60,692 nt of DNA from an uncultured SAR86 cluster bacterium (GTDB lineage Bacteria > Pseudomonadota > Gammaproteobacteria > Magnimaribacterales > AG-339-G14): assembly GCA_902514645.1 (NCBI GenBank), contig CABXRO010000005.1, forward strand, positions 1 through 60,692. The letters run 5' to 3'. Of the stretch, positions 40,484 to 50,099 are shown piece by piece; position 1 is the stretch's first letter; each line of letters begins with the position of its first letter. A program made the translations under genes and the position numbers. Under the pieces are notes generated by a model that saw nothing but the letters and a program-made list of their open reading frames with translations, searched no databases and was not told the DNA's origin.

Positions 40484-41589
40484 TCGTTTACTCCGAGCAT
40501 CTTTCTATCTGCTTTAAAGGGTAACCCTTCTTCTTGATCGTCCATCAAAGGAAGGTTTTTATCTTTCCATAAAGGCTCCCAGCATCCAAACTCTTTAAGA
40601 AGAATTTTTACTTGAGTTTTGTCCTGTCCACTTAGTCTGTTGTAACGATCTCTTAACTCTTTCAGACACCATACTCTATATAGTGAGTATCTTGCATTTT
40701 TTAGAAAGACATTTCCAAATTTAAAATCAAATTTAGTTTTGTTATGTTTTACAGCATCCACATTTGCTGATAAATAGGGCAAATAGATCTTTCCTATTTC
40801 TCTAAACAATGGTTCCAGGTCTTTAGGAATCCCCTCTTCAAAACCATCATCTATTTTTGATAATCTTGCATTCCATAAATTACTCACCCAGCTCAAAACG
40901 TAAGGCGCCTTTTGGCGAATAATCTCTAATGGAACAGGGTCTAAAGCGAAATGTCTAAAGAAAGGACCAGAAAAACCAATATCAGCTATTGAAGGGCGAT
41001 TTCCGAATAGAAACTTTCTTTTTTCCAAAATATTGCTGAGATTTTCTAATAATTTTAAAAAATCATCTTCAACTGTTTTTAAATTTTCTTTTGTTATCCC
41101 ATCTCCGGTTGTATAACCATTCCTTTGCCTTCTGGTTAAGAATATTTTTTTCATCCAAATAGGCAAAGGTACAGAGCTTAATAATTCCTCAGCCAAATGT
41201 CTGGATGCGAAATGTGAACCTTCAGAATAATGCCAGCGGTAATGCATAGCGGTTCTCCACCACCACTCATCTGCCCAATCCTCTAATAAAAAAGCAAAAA
41301 AAGCTTGAACTGGATCTTCAGGAATGATTTTATTATTTGTAATTTTGGACTCAAACCATTGAATCATTTTAGTAGTATCGGTCATCCATCTGCCATCTGG
41401 TAACTCAACTGCTGGCATTTGATTGATACCGACTTTTTCTTTCATGGTTCTTTCAAATTTTGGATAATTCAAAACCTTTTGCTCGTAAGAAATTTCTTTA
41501 ACTCTGAAGTAGTTTTCCATCTTGCCAGTAAAATAAGAAATATTTGAGCCATAAAGAAGAATTGGCTTAGAAAGATCTAGGTCATTCAT
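40480..41589 (-). CDS. Long GST-fold protein (369 aa, C-terminal extension)
   Basis: N-terminal thioredoxin-fold ILLYGSNISYFTGKMENYFRVKEISYEQKVLN...MPAVELPDGRWMTDTTKMIQWFE; GST_C-like RKFLFGNRPSIADIGF; ~120 aa extension. Confidence 0.8.
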   Translation of the reverse strand: MNDLDLSKPILLYGSNISYFTGKMENYFRVKEISYEQKVLNYPKFERTMKEKVGINQMPAVELPDGRWMTDTTKMIQWFESKITNNKIIPEDPVQAFFAFLLEDWADEWWWRTAMHYRWHYSEGSHFASRHLAEELLSSVPLPIWMKKIFLTRRQRNGYTTGDGITKENLKTVEDDFLKLLENLSNILEKRKFLFGNRPSIADIGFSGPFFRHFALDPVPLEIIRQKAPYVLSWVSNLWNARLSKIDDGFEEGIPKDLEPLFREIGKIYLPYLSANVDAVKHNKTKFDFKFGNVFLKNARYSLYRVWCLKELRDRYNRLSGQDKTQVKILLKEFGCWEPLWKDKNLPLMDDQEEGLPFKADRKMLGVNE

Positions 41590-41602
41590 GTAATTGTTCT
41601 AT

Positions 41603-42460
41603 TCAGTTTGCAAGGTTAAACAATTTCCAAAATCTTGGAATGACCCAAGAAACAAAAATCGAGAAGAATAAACCTAAGGAATAACTGAACAAAACAGACA
41701 TTAATCCGGATAACTCGATAAGTCCTTCAAGTTGAAAGAGAAATATCATAGTAAAAAAAACTGCTACTGTGCTTATTAAAGACAATAGGAGTTTAATTAA
41801 ATTATTTGATGCAATGACTAAGTTTGATGCTCCCAGAAACCATCCAGTCATAGCTCCCAATAACCAATTGGATATCTCATGCCCCTCATGTGATGGATAG
41901 AACAAATGAATAAAAAGTTGAAAAGCGATAATAATAAAAAACCAAGTTAAATTATCAAATTTTTCATAAAGTTTATAAACGACAGCATAATGCCAAAGCA
42001 AAAGGATAAAACCACCAATTAAAAGTCCTGCAACCACATCTCCTAAATCATGCACGCCTAAATACATTCTGCTAAAGGCTACTAATAAGATAAAAGTTAT
42101 AGCTCCTATGGATATGAATTTATTTTTTAGTTCGTAAGCCAAAAGTCCCCAAAGAGTTACGGCAATTTGAGCATGGCCACTAGGCCAACCATAACTAGTT
42201 CCAGTTCCTTCATCCAACATGAATTCTGCTGGAGGTCTTGGATCTTGAAAGAGATCTTTTAAAAAACTATTTATTACTGCAGAGATGAATAAGAGCATAG
42301 CAACTCTAGAAAATCTTTGAGGCGACCAAAAAAAATACCCAAAGGCTATAAATAGAAATAAAAAGATTGGGTATCCAGTTAAAGATACATTGTAAAAAAA
42401 GAAATTGAAAAAAGGAGTTCTTATTCCTTCAACCCATGATAAATCGTTCCAAATGGACAT
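41603..42460 (-). CDS. PAP2-family phosphatase
   Basis: KDLFQDPRPP, SYGWPSGHAQIA, SRMYLGVHDLGDVVAG. Confidence 0.9.
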   Translation of the reverse strand: MSIWNDLSWVEGIRTPFFNFFFYNVSLTGYPIFLFLFIAFGYFFWSPQRFSRVAMLLFISAVINSFLKDLFQDPRPPAEFMLDEGTGTSYGWPSGHAQIAVTLWGLLAYELKNKFISIGAITFILLVAFSRMYLGVHDLGDVVAGLLIGGFILLLWHYAVVYKLYEKFDNLTWFFIIIAFQLFIHLFYPSHEGHEISNWLLGAMTGWFLGASNLVIASNNLIKLLLSLISTVAVFFTMIFLFQLEGLIELSGLMSVLFSYSLGLFFSIFVSWVIPRFWKLFNLAN

Positions 42461-42612
42461 TTTTTCCTTTAAAGCTCCGCTTAAATATTTAAGAGTAAAT
42501 TAAACATATTAAAGATTATTTACAAGGATAATTTCTAAAAGAATTAGGAACTTCGATCGCATAATAACTTTTCTTTTATAGTAAGATTATTAAAAAATAG
42601 AAAGAATTTGTT

Positions 42613-43335
42613 GTGATCGAGCTAGAAAAAAAAGATTCCATTTATCATTTGTGTATGAACGCTGGCGAAAACCGCTGGAATACTTCATTTGTGAAAGAGT
42701 TTGCTAAAGCATTAGATGAGATTGAAAAAGACGAAGGCCCAGGGGCATTAATAACTTCTTCTAATGATCCAAAATTTTTTTCAAATGGTTTAGATCTTGA
42801 TTGGATGCAAGATCCAGAGAAATACTCTGAAGGAGGAGCAAGAGAAGTTTTTGGCGAAGAATTTATGTATTTGATGGGAAGAATAATTACCCTTCCCATT
42901 CCAAGTATTTGTGCAATCAATGGTCATGCCTTTGGGGCAGGATTTATGCTTGCTCTTTCTCACGATGTAAGATTGATGAGAGAGGATAGAGGTTTTTTGT
43001 GTGCTAATGAAATGCAACTTGGTTTTAAAATCCCTAGACCAGAATTAGCATTATTTCGTCATAAAATTCCCGCTAATTATTTTTTTGAAACTGTTCAATT
43101 ATCTAAACGCTGGACTGGAATAGCTGCTTTAGAAGCTGGCATTATTCAGGGAATCGGGTCTTATGAAGATTTACCTGATATAGCAACTGAAAAAGCCTTA
43201 GAATTGGCTCCGCTTGCAAAAGACAGAGATCACTATTCAGAACAAAAAGAGATGCTGTATGGAGAAAATGCAGCTATAAATTTAGCTCATGGTCCTGCTC
43301 ATATGCTAAAAAATTCAAAAAAATTTGAAACTTAA
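42613..43335 (+). CDS. Enoyl-CoA hydratase/isomerase family protein
   Basis: FFSNGLDLDWM, ICAINGHAFGAGFMLALSHDVRLM; GTG start. Confidence 0.88.
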   Translation: MIELEKKDSIYHLCMNAGENRWNTSFVKEFAKALDEIEKDEGPGALITSSNDPKFFSNGLDLDWMQDPEKYSEGGAREVFGEEFMYLMGRIITLPIPSICAINGHAFGAGFMLALSHDVRLMREDRGFLCANEMQLGFKIPRPELALFRHKIPANYFFETVQLSKRWTGIAALEAGIIQGIGSYEDLPDIATEKALELAPLAKDRDHYSEQKEMLYGENAAINLAHGPAHMLKNSKKFET

Positions 43336-43427
43336 AATTATTTCTACCTATTTATAAAACTGGTTTGTGAAATCGATTTATCAAAACTTTATAAAATAAA
43401 ATATAAAAATCTTAATTTTGTCTAGGG

Positions 43428-44567
43428 TCATATAAATTTATTTAAGCTTGGACTCTTATCTATTTCAGAGAATATATCCTCTTTGATAGGCGCATCTAAA
43501 GACTGAACTAGTTTTATGGCTTTTTTAGAACAATCTTTATCTAAATTGAATAATCTTTTTTTCAAAAAAGGAAAATTAAGTTCTTTTATTAAAAAATCAA
43601 TTAATGAAAAAACAATTATCTGCCTTGAAATTACAGTCATGATAAGAGAAATTAATTCTTCTTTTGAAAAAATTTCTATAGATTTTGAAAATTTGTTTAA
43701 TAACTTTTTCACTGAAACTGAGTTTACAATCATATTTTGTGTAACTTCGAACAGTTTTTCTCTTGAATGGTTGTTCAATAGCTCAGAGATTTTTGAAGAG
43801 TCAATTAGTGAGCCATGCGTATAACTGCCATTCTTTATAACCCATTGGGATATTCCAATTTCACAATTTCTAACTATTACATTGTAAGTATTGGATAATC
43901 TTAATTTTTTCCAGAATCTAAAAAAATTCTTATCTTTCGTGATCTTATTTGAAAAACTTAGTGCATAAGAAGCGTAATGAAAGTTCTTACTTTTTAAATT
44001 GAATTTAAATTTAGTTTTTAATTTTTCTCTTTTAGTAGGTATTCGTGGTCTTTCCAACCCATAATGTGAAGTAGCCCCAACGAAGTCTAGTTTTGATTCT
44101 TGAATAAAATTTACAAAATCATTGCCCTTGGTCACAGGAAACCATGTTGAATCATTCATGAGGATTAAATTTTCTAGCATTGTAAGTTTTTCCCTTAAAA
44201 AGATGATCCCATCGCGCCATCCACCAAAGTCATAGCCATAGTTTTCTCTTTCGATTAAGAAGCTGCTTTTATTTTTTATTTTTTCTTGATCTTCTTTTTT
44301 AAGCTTTATGTTTGATACTACGATTGGAGAATATCCTCTATTTAGAAAATAATTGAGAGTTCTTAAATGAAACTCATTCAAACCATTTGTTGGGAAAATT
44401 ACATAGATTAATATTTTTGCCTTTAAAGAAATACTTCCTGAATAAATCTTTTTTTTATTAGAAAGAAAAAAATCATAAAAGTAAGTACTAAAAAGGTATC
44501 CAAAAATATTAAATGGAAGGAAAAAAAATTGTTTGAATATCCTTTTAATCTCTCTCAAAAACTTCAT
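43428..44567 (-). CDS. Rhamnan synthesis protein F (RgpF)-like glycosyltransferase
   Basis: ENYGYDFGGWRDGI, LILMNDSTWFPV, LDFVGATSHYG: RgpF family motifs. Confidence 0.8.
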   Translation of the reverse strand: MKFLREIKRIFKQFFFLPFNIFGYLFSTYFYDFFLSNKKKIYSGSISLKAKILIYVIFPTNGLNEFHLRTLNYFLNRGYSPIVVSNIKLKKEDQEKIKNKSSFLIERENYGYDFGGWRDGIIFLREKLTMLENLILMNDSTWFPVTKGNDFVNFIQESKLDFVGATSHYGLERPRIPTKREKLKTKFKFNLKSKNFHYASYALSFSNKITKDKNFFRFWKKLRLSNTYNVIVRNCEIGISQWVIKNGSYTHGSLIDSSKISELLNNHSREKLFEVTQNMIVNSVSVKKLLNKFSKSIEIFSKEELISLIMTVISRQIIVFSLIDFLIKELNFPFLKKRLFNLDKDCSKKAIKLVQSLDAPIKEDIFSEIDKSPSLNKFI

Positions 44568-44583
44568 TGTTCAGATTAAAAAA

Positions 44584-45132
44584 TTAAAAACTCCTTTCAA
44601 CTTTTACCAAAATTATCAAATCTGGTTTATCTTGGCTTTCTGCCAGCAATGATGGTGCTTCATTAAGTTTATCATCTAAGTGTCCGATATAATGGACTTC
44701 AGAAAAAGTTCTGTTTAAAAAAGGTCTTATCCTATCAGTAAACGAATCTCCTATAACCCAGACTTTTTTATTTGAGGCTGGATTTGAGTTAACAACAATT
44801 TCTTGCTTGCCAAATGGGGTTGCATTTTCTCGGGGAAGAGAAACCCAACCAAAAACCAATGTAGCAATCAAAACGACAATAAGTGCAGGAAAAATTCTTC
44901 TTATTCGGCGTTGGAAGAAATTAATTAGGCTAAATTGTTTTCTATCTAAACTTTCAAAAATATGGCTGGTTATCAAAAAACCACTTATTACAAAAAAAAT
45001 ATCTACCCCGACAAAGCCTCCTTCAAATAAATTAGGAAAGGCATGAAATGCAATCACCGATAAAACAGCAAATGCACGTAGTCCGTCTATTTCAGAACGA
45101 TAATCTTGAGTTTGCATTGTTTCTGCTTTCAA
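44584..45132 (-). pseudogene. Internally deleted acyltransferase-3/SGNH (OafA-like) protein, 182 aa
   Basis: N-terminus YRSEIDGLRAFAVLSVIAFHAFPNLFEGGFVGVDIFFVISGFLIT is Acyl_transf_3; C-terminus KKVWVIGDSFTDRIRPFLNRTFSEVHYIGHL...PDLIILVKVERSF is the SGNH terminus. The intervening membrane domain is missing, with no frameshift. Confidence 0.75.
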
Positions 45133-45203
45133 ATCATCTAAAAAATAATTAAAAAATAAAATCTTTGAAGATAACTTATTATAAATAAATTAGAATAATT
45201 AAA

Positions 45204-46352
45204 ATGCAAATAAAAGATGAATTGAAAGAAGTTTTTAGAGTTGTTGCTTCTGAAATTCCTGATCCAAAAGATTGGATTCATTATCTCAAACCATCAATTG
45301 ATAAAAATTGGTATACAAACTTTGGTCCAGTTAATGAAGATTTTGAAGAACGTATTAAAAATAAATATTGTGAAAAAAATGAAGTTGCAATTACTGCTTC
45401 AAGCGCTACGTCTGCGTTGAGTGCTTGTTTAATTTCTGAAGGCATCTCTGGTGAAGTACTGTGTCCAGGTTTTACATTTCAAGCAACAGCTTCGTCAATA
45501 TTGGGAGCAAACTGTAATCCGATAATAATTGATGTAGACAAAAATTCTGGAGTCGTATCTCCTCAGATTTTAAAGGAAGGTTTTTTAAATTCTAAAGCCA
45601 AGGCTGCCATTTTACTTGCGCCTTATGGAATCTCTGTTGATTTCCATGAGCATGAAAAAATTTGTCATGAAATGGAGAAAATATTAATCATAGATAACGC
45701 TGCGGGTCTTGGAATAAAAAGGGAATCTAAGTTTTTCAGTGGGAGTTATGAAAATGTAATAGAAGTATTTTCTTTACATGCTACCAAACCCTTTGGAATC
45801 GGTGAGGGAGGATTGATAATTGCCCCTTCCTCAAAAGAATTTTCTATAAGGTCGGCAATGAATTTTGGATTACAGACGCACGCCAATACAGGAAGTACTT
45901 CTTCTCCTTTTTGGGGTATTAATGGGAAAATGTCTGAATTTCATGCTGCAATAGGTCTAGCGGTTCTTGAAACAATAGATAAGAGAATATTCCAAAGACA
46001 AGAAATGGCAAAAAAATGGATAGATAGTCTTATAAATATTGATCTTAATCTTAATATTTTTACTCATGAAATTGATAATTCTCCTTGGCAAATCTTTCCC
46101 ATAGTTCTTGAATCTGAAAAAATAGTAGAAAAAGTTTTAAAAATTGCCTTAAAAAATAAATATGAACTTAGGAGATATTATTATCCTAGCCTAGGAAATT
46201 GTCATGGAATGAAAAGCATTGGTATGTGTGAAAATTCAAATAATCTTTCAGCAAGGGTATTAACTTTGCCTGTAAGGTCATGGATAAAAAAAAATGATCA
46301 AGAAAATTTAATTACAAGCATCATGGATATTCTTAAAGAAGGATATGGTTAA
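45204..46352 (+). CDS. DegT/DnrJ/EryC1/StrS-family PLP-dependent aminotransferase
   Basis: NWYTNFGPVNEDFEERI, LIIDNAAGLG, FSLHATKPFGIGEGG with PLP Lys. Confidence 0.9.
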   Translation: MQIKDELKEVFRVVASEIPDPKDWIHYLKPSIDKNWYTNFGPVNEDFEERIKNKYCEKNEVAITASSATSALSACLISEGISGEVLCPGFTFQATASSILGANCNPIIIDVDKNSGVVSPQILKEGFLNSKAKAAILLAPYGISVDFHEHEKICHEMEKILIIDNAAGLGIKRESKFFSGSYENVIEVFSLHATKPFGIGEGGLIIAPSSKEFSIRSAMNFGLQTHANTGSTSSPFWGINGKMSEFHAAIGLAVLETIDKRIFQRQEMAKKWIDSLINIDLNLNIFTHEIDNSPWQIFPIVLESEKIVEKVLKIALKNKYELRRYYYPSLGNCHGMKSIGMCENSNNLSARVLTLPVRSWIKKNDQENLITSIMDILKEGYG

Positions 46353-46404
46353 AATAGTGGTAGTCTCTTCAGTAGTTTTTAATTAAAAAATCTAATATTT
46401 CTAT

Positions 46405-47301
46405 ATGAACGAACCCCTGAGAAATAAAATCTTTTCTGATGAAGAAATAAAGATTTCAATATGTTGTATCACTTATAACCATGAAAAGTTTATTGAAAAA
46501 TGCATAGAAGGTTTTTTAGAGCAAGAATGTAATTTCAGAGTTGAAATTATAATTTATGATGATGCTTCAACTGATCAAACTTCAAAGATAGTTAAACAAT
46601 TTGCCGAAAAATATCCCTCCATAATTCAACCAATTTTTTCAGAAAAAAATCAATTCTCTCTCGGTGTAAATCCTTATTATGCTTATGTTTTTCCAAAGGC
46701 GAGAGGAAAATACATAGCAATCTGTGATGGTGACGATTTTTGGAGTGATAAAAGAAAATTGTCAATCCAGTATGAAGAACTAGATAGAGATCCTAATCTA
46801 GTTATAACTTACGGTAGAACAAGAGCAATCAAGGCTGATAAGGTAATAGAAAATTTTAAATCGGGAGCGGAGAAAAATTTAACTTCTGAAGATCTTATGT
46901 TGGGGGTGGGAATAAATACTCTAACAACTTGCTTTAGAAATGTTTTTAAAGATAAAAAGCCACCTAAATTTCTTCGAAATTCTCCGATCGGTGATATAAC
47001 TGTTTGGGGCATACTTGGATATTATGGATATGGAAAATTTTTACCTAACTTAAAAAAAACAAATTATAGAATACACGAAGATGGAATTCTGTCTTTGGTA
47101 AATAAAGAAAAAGCAAATTTAATGACAGCATTAGCTCAACTTAGTCTAGCTGCCTATCATTATGAAAATGGTAAAATTAACGAATCACAGAAATGTATTG
47201 TTCGCGTTCCAAAGTATTTAAACGTAATTAAAAAAATATACCTATTTAATCTAGGTTATTTGAGGCCTTTTAGAAGTATTATTAGACTTTTCCAAAAATA
47301 G
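46405..47301 (+). CDS. Glycosyltransferase family 2
   Basis: ISICCITYNHEKFIEKCIEGFLEQ...EIIIYDDASTDQTSKIV...YIAICDGDDFWSD. Confidence 0.92.
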   Translation: MNEPLRNKIFSDEEIKISICCITYNHEKFIEKCIEGFLEQECNFRVEIIIYDDASTDQTSKIVKQFAEKYPSIIQPIFSEKNQFSLGVNPYYAYVFPKARGKYIAICDGDDFWSDKRKLSIQYEELDRDPNLVITYGRTRAIKADKVIENFKSGAEKNLTSEDLMLGVGINTLTTCFRNVFKDKKPPKFLRNSPIGDITVWGILGYYGYGKFLPNLKKTNYRIHEDGILSLVNKEKANLMTALAQLSLAAYHYENGKINESQKCIVRVPKYLNVIKKIYLFNLGYLRPFRSIIRLFQK

Positions 47302-47376
47302 CTTCAGGTTCATATCTTTTCAGTTTAATATTTAAAAAACTATATCTTCTTATTGAAGTCATAAAAAATATTTAAT

Positions 47377-48486
47377 TTAATCGCAATATAAAATCGTTTC
47401 TCCACCGAAGCCGGTAGTACAATCTAAGTAAAACTTATAGTCATCTCTTATTCGATTTATCAGTTCAGGAATGACTATAAAATCATCCTTTAAATGATAA
47501 ATACTTATAGCAAGCTTAGGCTTAAATTTTCTTATTGTCTTTTCTGCTCCTTTTAAAGCATCTCTCTCAGCTCCTTCTATATCCATCTTTATGAAATCTA
47601 TTATAGAAATACCTTTTTTCTCAACAAAAGTATCAATTTTGATGGAAGATACTTTGAACTTAGTCTCATAATCTACAATTTTTGCGCCTGGACTAGGATC
47701 GGTCGTGTAAAAAAATCTATCATCTTGATCTGTAACTGCTTTGTGAACCTTTTCTATGTTTTTTACTTCTGGATTAATTAACATTTGTTGATCTAAGGCA
47801 TCAAAAGAATCTTGCAATATATCAAAAGCAAATAACTTTCCTCCGCTTTTGGAGCTGGATAAAGATGCTAAGTACATTGTAGTATCGCCCCAGCCAACTC
47901 CACAGTCTATAACGTTATCGCCGGATTTTACTGAAATAGATGTGCCTTTATTGTTATAAGCATAACATCTATTAGACTCAATCATATTCAGGATCTCAGG
48001 AGCAGTATATATTTTAAAATTTGTCTCATTAGGACTGATTTTTTTTAAAATCCACTTAAATACTTTCAAAGATTCTGTTGATGTTGTCAGTCTTTCAGAT
48101 GCGCTTTCATAATTGTTAATAAAATCACTTGTGAAAGAAGAAAGTTCAACTTTACTCTCTCCAAAATATCTAGAAATAAGAATCTCACAATATAAATTTT
48201 TTGAATAGTCATCTGATAATAAGTTATAAGTAGGTAAAAATTTCTTAAATTTATTTTCCAGGAAAGAAAGAGAAGATTTATTTTTTCTCAAATGAAAACT
48301 TAAAAAATTAGTAATTTTTTTTAGGATTGGGTTTCGATTTGCCTTGTTGAAAAGAATATCTTCTGAATTGTCTACTACATGTCTTGAATCTCGACCCCAA
48401 CTAAAATAGTCGGTATCAACTTCTCCATAATTTTTAGTTTTATTGACAATTTTTTTTAAGTGAGTTGCAAAGGCTTTGTCATTCAT
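47377..48486 (-). CDS. FkbM-family methyltransferase
   Basis: GDNVIDCGVGWGDTTMYLA, IDTFVEKKGISIIDFIKMDIEGAERDALKGAEKTI. Confidence 0.9.
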   Translation of the reverse strand: MNDKAFATHLKKIVNKTKNYGEVDTDYFSWGRDSRHVVDNSEDILFNKANRNPILKKITNFLSFHLRKNKSSLSFLENKFKKFLPTYNLLSDDYSKNLYCEILISRYFGESKVELSSFTSDFINNYESASERLTTSTESLKVFKWILKKISPNETNFKIYTAPEILNMIESNRCYAYNNKGTSISVKSGDNVIDCGVGWGDTTMYLASLSSSKSGGKLFAFDILQDSFDALDQQMLINPEVKNIEKVHKAVTDQDDRFFYTTDPSPGAKIVDYETKFKVSSIKIDTFVEKKGISIIDFIKMDIEGAERDALKGAEKTIRKFKPKLAISIYHLKDDFIVIPELINRIRDDYKFYLDCTTGFGGETILYCD

Positions 48487-48578
48487 AAACTAATTGTAAT
48501 TTATTTTTATTAAGCTAAGGATAGCTAATTCATAAAATCCTTTTCAAGAAATTAGCAAGATATTTTAAGAAACTTTGA

Positions 48579-49238
48579 TTATAAGTATTTCTGGCCTAAC
48601 GTGTGATCTCTAACAAATTTTGCGGGTGTACCGAAATAAACTGAGTTAGATTTTGTATTTTTATTAACCATGCTGCCTGCACCAATAATACAGTTGTCTT
48701 CAATTGAAATGTTCTGAAGGATAGAGGCACTAATTCCAATCGCTGAAAATTCTCCAACCTTAACGTTTCCAGCCGTGACAGCATTTGGAGCCAAGCTTGA
48801 AAAATCTAATAGTTTATTATCGTGATCAACAGAACAATTTGTGTTTAAAATGCAATGATTTCCAATCTTTGATGAAGTGTTTATTGTTGCTCCTGCCATT
48901 ACTACATTTCCTTCTCCTAGTGATACATCGAAAGCAATTGATGACATAGGATGAATGCAGTTTATAAATTTAAACTCTTTGCGAAGCTTTTTTATTTTTT
49001 TTGCTAGAAGACTCCTAGAGTAATTATCCCCAATTGCAATAATTCCGCCAAAAATATCATGCTTTGACATTAAAACATTTAGGTCATCTTCATTACCAAG
49101 GACCTCATAACCTAAAATCTTTTTTCCTTTTTTTAAAGAATTATCTAAAAACCCTAAAATTTCGAATTTGTTTTCTTTTTTGATAATATCAATTACAACT
49201 TTGGCATGACCACCAGCACCTATAATTAAAATTTTCAT
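48579..49238 (-). CDS. NeuD/PglD-like sugar O/N-acetyltransferase (left-handed beta-helix)
   Basis: MKILIIGAGGHAKVVIDIIKK, hexapeptide repeats, CIIGAGSMVNKNTKSNSVYFGTPAKFVR. Confidence 0.9.
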   Translation of the reverse strand: MKILIIGAGGHAKVVIDIIKKENKFEILGFLDNSLKKGKKILGYEVLGNEDDLNVLMSKHDIFGGIIAIGDNYSRSLLAKKIKKLRKEFKFINCIHPMSSIAFDVSLGEGNVVMAGATINTSSKIGNHCILNTNCSVDHDNKLLDFSSLAPNAVTAGNVKVGEFSAIGISASILQNISIEDNCIIGAGSMVNKNTKSNSVYFGTPAKFVRDHTLGQKYL

Positions 49239-49268
49239 GTTAATTTTTTTTGATAATAATTAATTATT

Positions 49269-50033
49269 TTAAATTGAAATTTTTTTTGCAAGAGCATAAA
49301 AATCTCTTTCTGTAGAACCGATATCAATTATTTCGAAATTAGTATAAGCAAGTATTTCCTTCAATAATTTATTACTATACACGTGATGATGTAAACATCT
49401 ATTTTGAAAGTTAAGTAGACTTCTTTTTCTAAACTCTTCGAATGTTCTTACTCCAGGGTCAAGATCTATATCATGACAATCTAATATTTCCTGTAAATTA
49501 GATAAATCTGACTCGTCAAAATTATTTGTATAAGCGTTAAGGATAGTTTCAAACTTTGTATCTAATCTTTTATGATCAAAATTTGACTCTTTGCATGGAA
49601 CCACCAAAATTATTTTTCCATGATCCTTAAGAACTCTTCTCCACTCTAAAATAGCTTTTAGGGGATTAGCAGAATGTTCTAAGCAGTTTGATGATACGAG
49701 AAATTCATAATGGCCATCGCTTATTTTACTAAGATCGGTTGCTTCTGAAATATATTGATATCCTGGTGGCTTCTTTTTGTAAAAATTATAATTTTCTCCC
49801 TCCGAGATAGAGCCCTGCCAAATGGTATTATTGCTAAAATTCACTCCATCCAGCTTTTTTATAAATCTATAAACCGGAATTTCCTTGTGAAAAATTTTAC
49901 TGGGACCCCCTACTTCTATTCCACTTTTATTTTGTATAGCTTGTTTATACAGATCAAAGTTAGCGATATTTTTTATTAAAATATCTCTGTAAATTCTTAA
50001 CTCTTCGCGAAAATTTTTTATTAAGCTTTTCAT
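49269..50033 (-). CDS. SAM-dependent methyltransferase
   Basis: GIEVGGPSKIF, YEFLVSSNCLEHSANPLKAILEWRRVLKDHGKIILVVP. Confidence 0.8.
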   Translation of the reverse strand: MKSLIKNFREELRIYRDILIKNIANFDLYKQAIQNKSGIEVGGPSKIFHKEIPVYRFIKKLDGVNFSNNTIWQGSISEGENYNFYKKKPPGYQYISEATDLSKISDGHYEFLVSSNCLEHSANPLKAILEWRRVLKDHGKIILVVPCKESNFDHKRLDTKFETILNAYTNNFDESDLSNLQEILDCHDIDLDPGVRTFEEFRKRSLLNFQNRCLHHHVYSNKLLKEILAYTNFEIIDIGSTERDFYALAKKISI

Positions 50034-50099
50034 CGGAAATCTTGATTCGTCTATTTTAACAGTCTTTCTATAAAATTTTGCCTATCCTGGAAAGACCAA

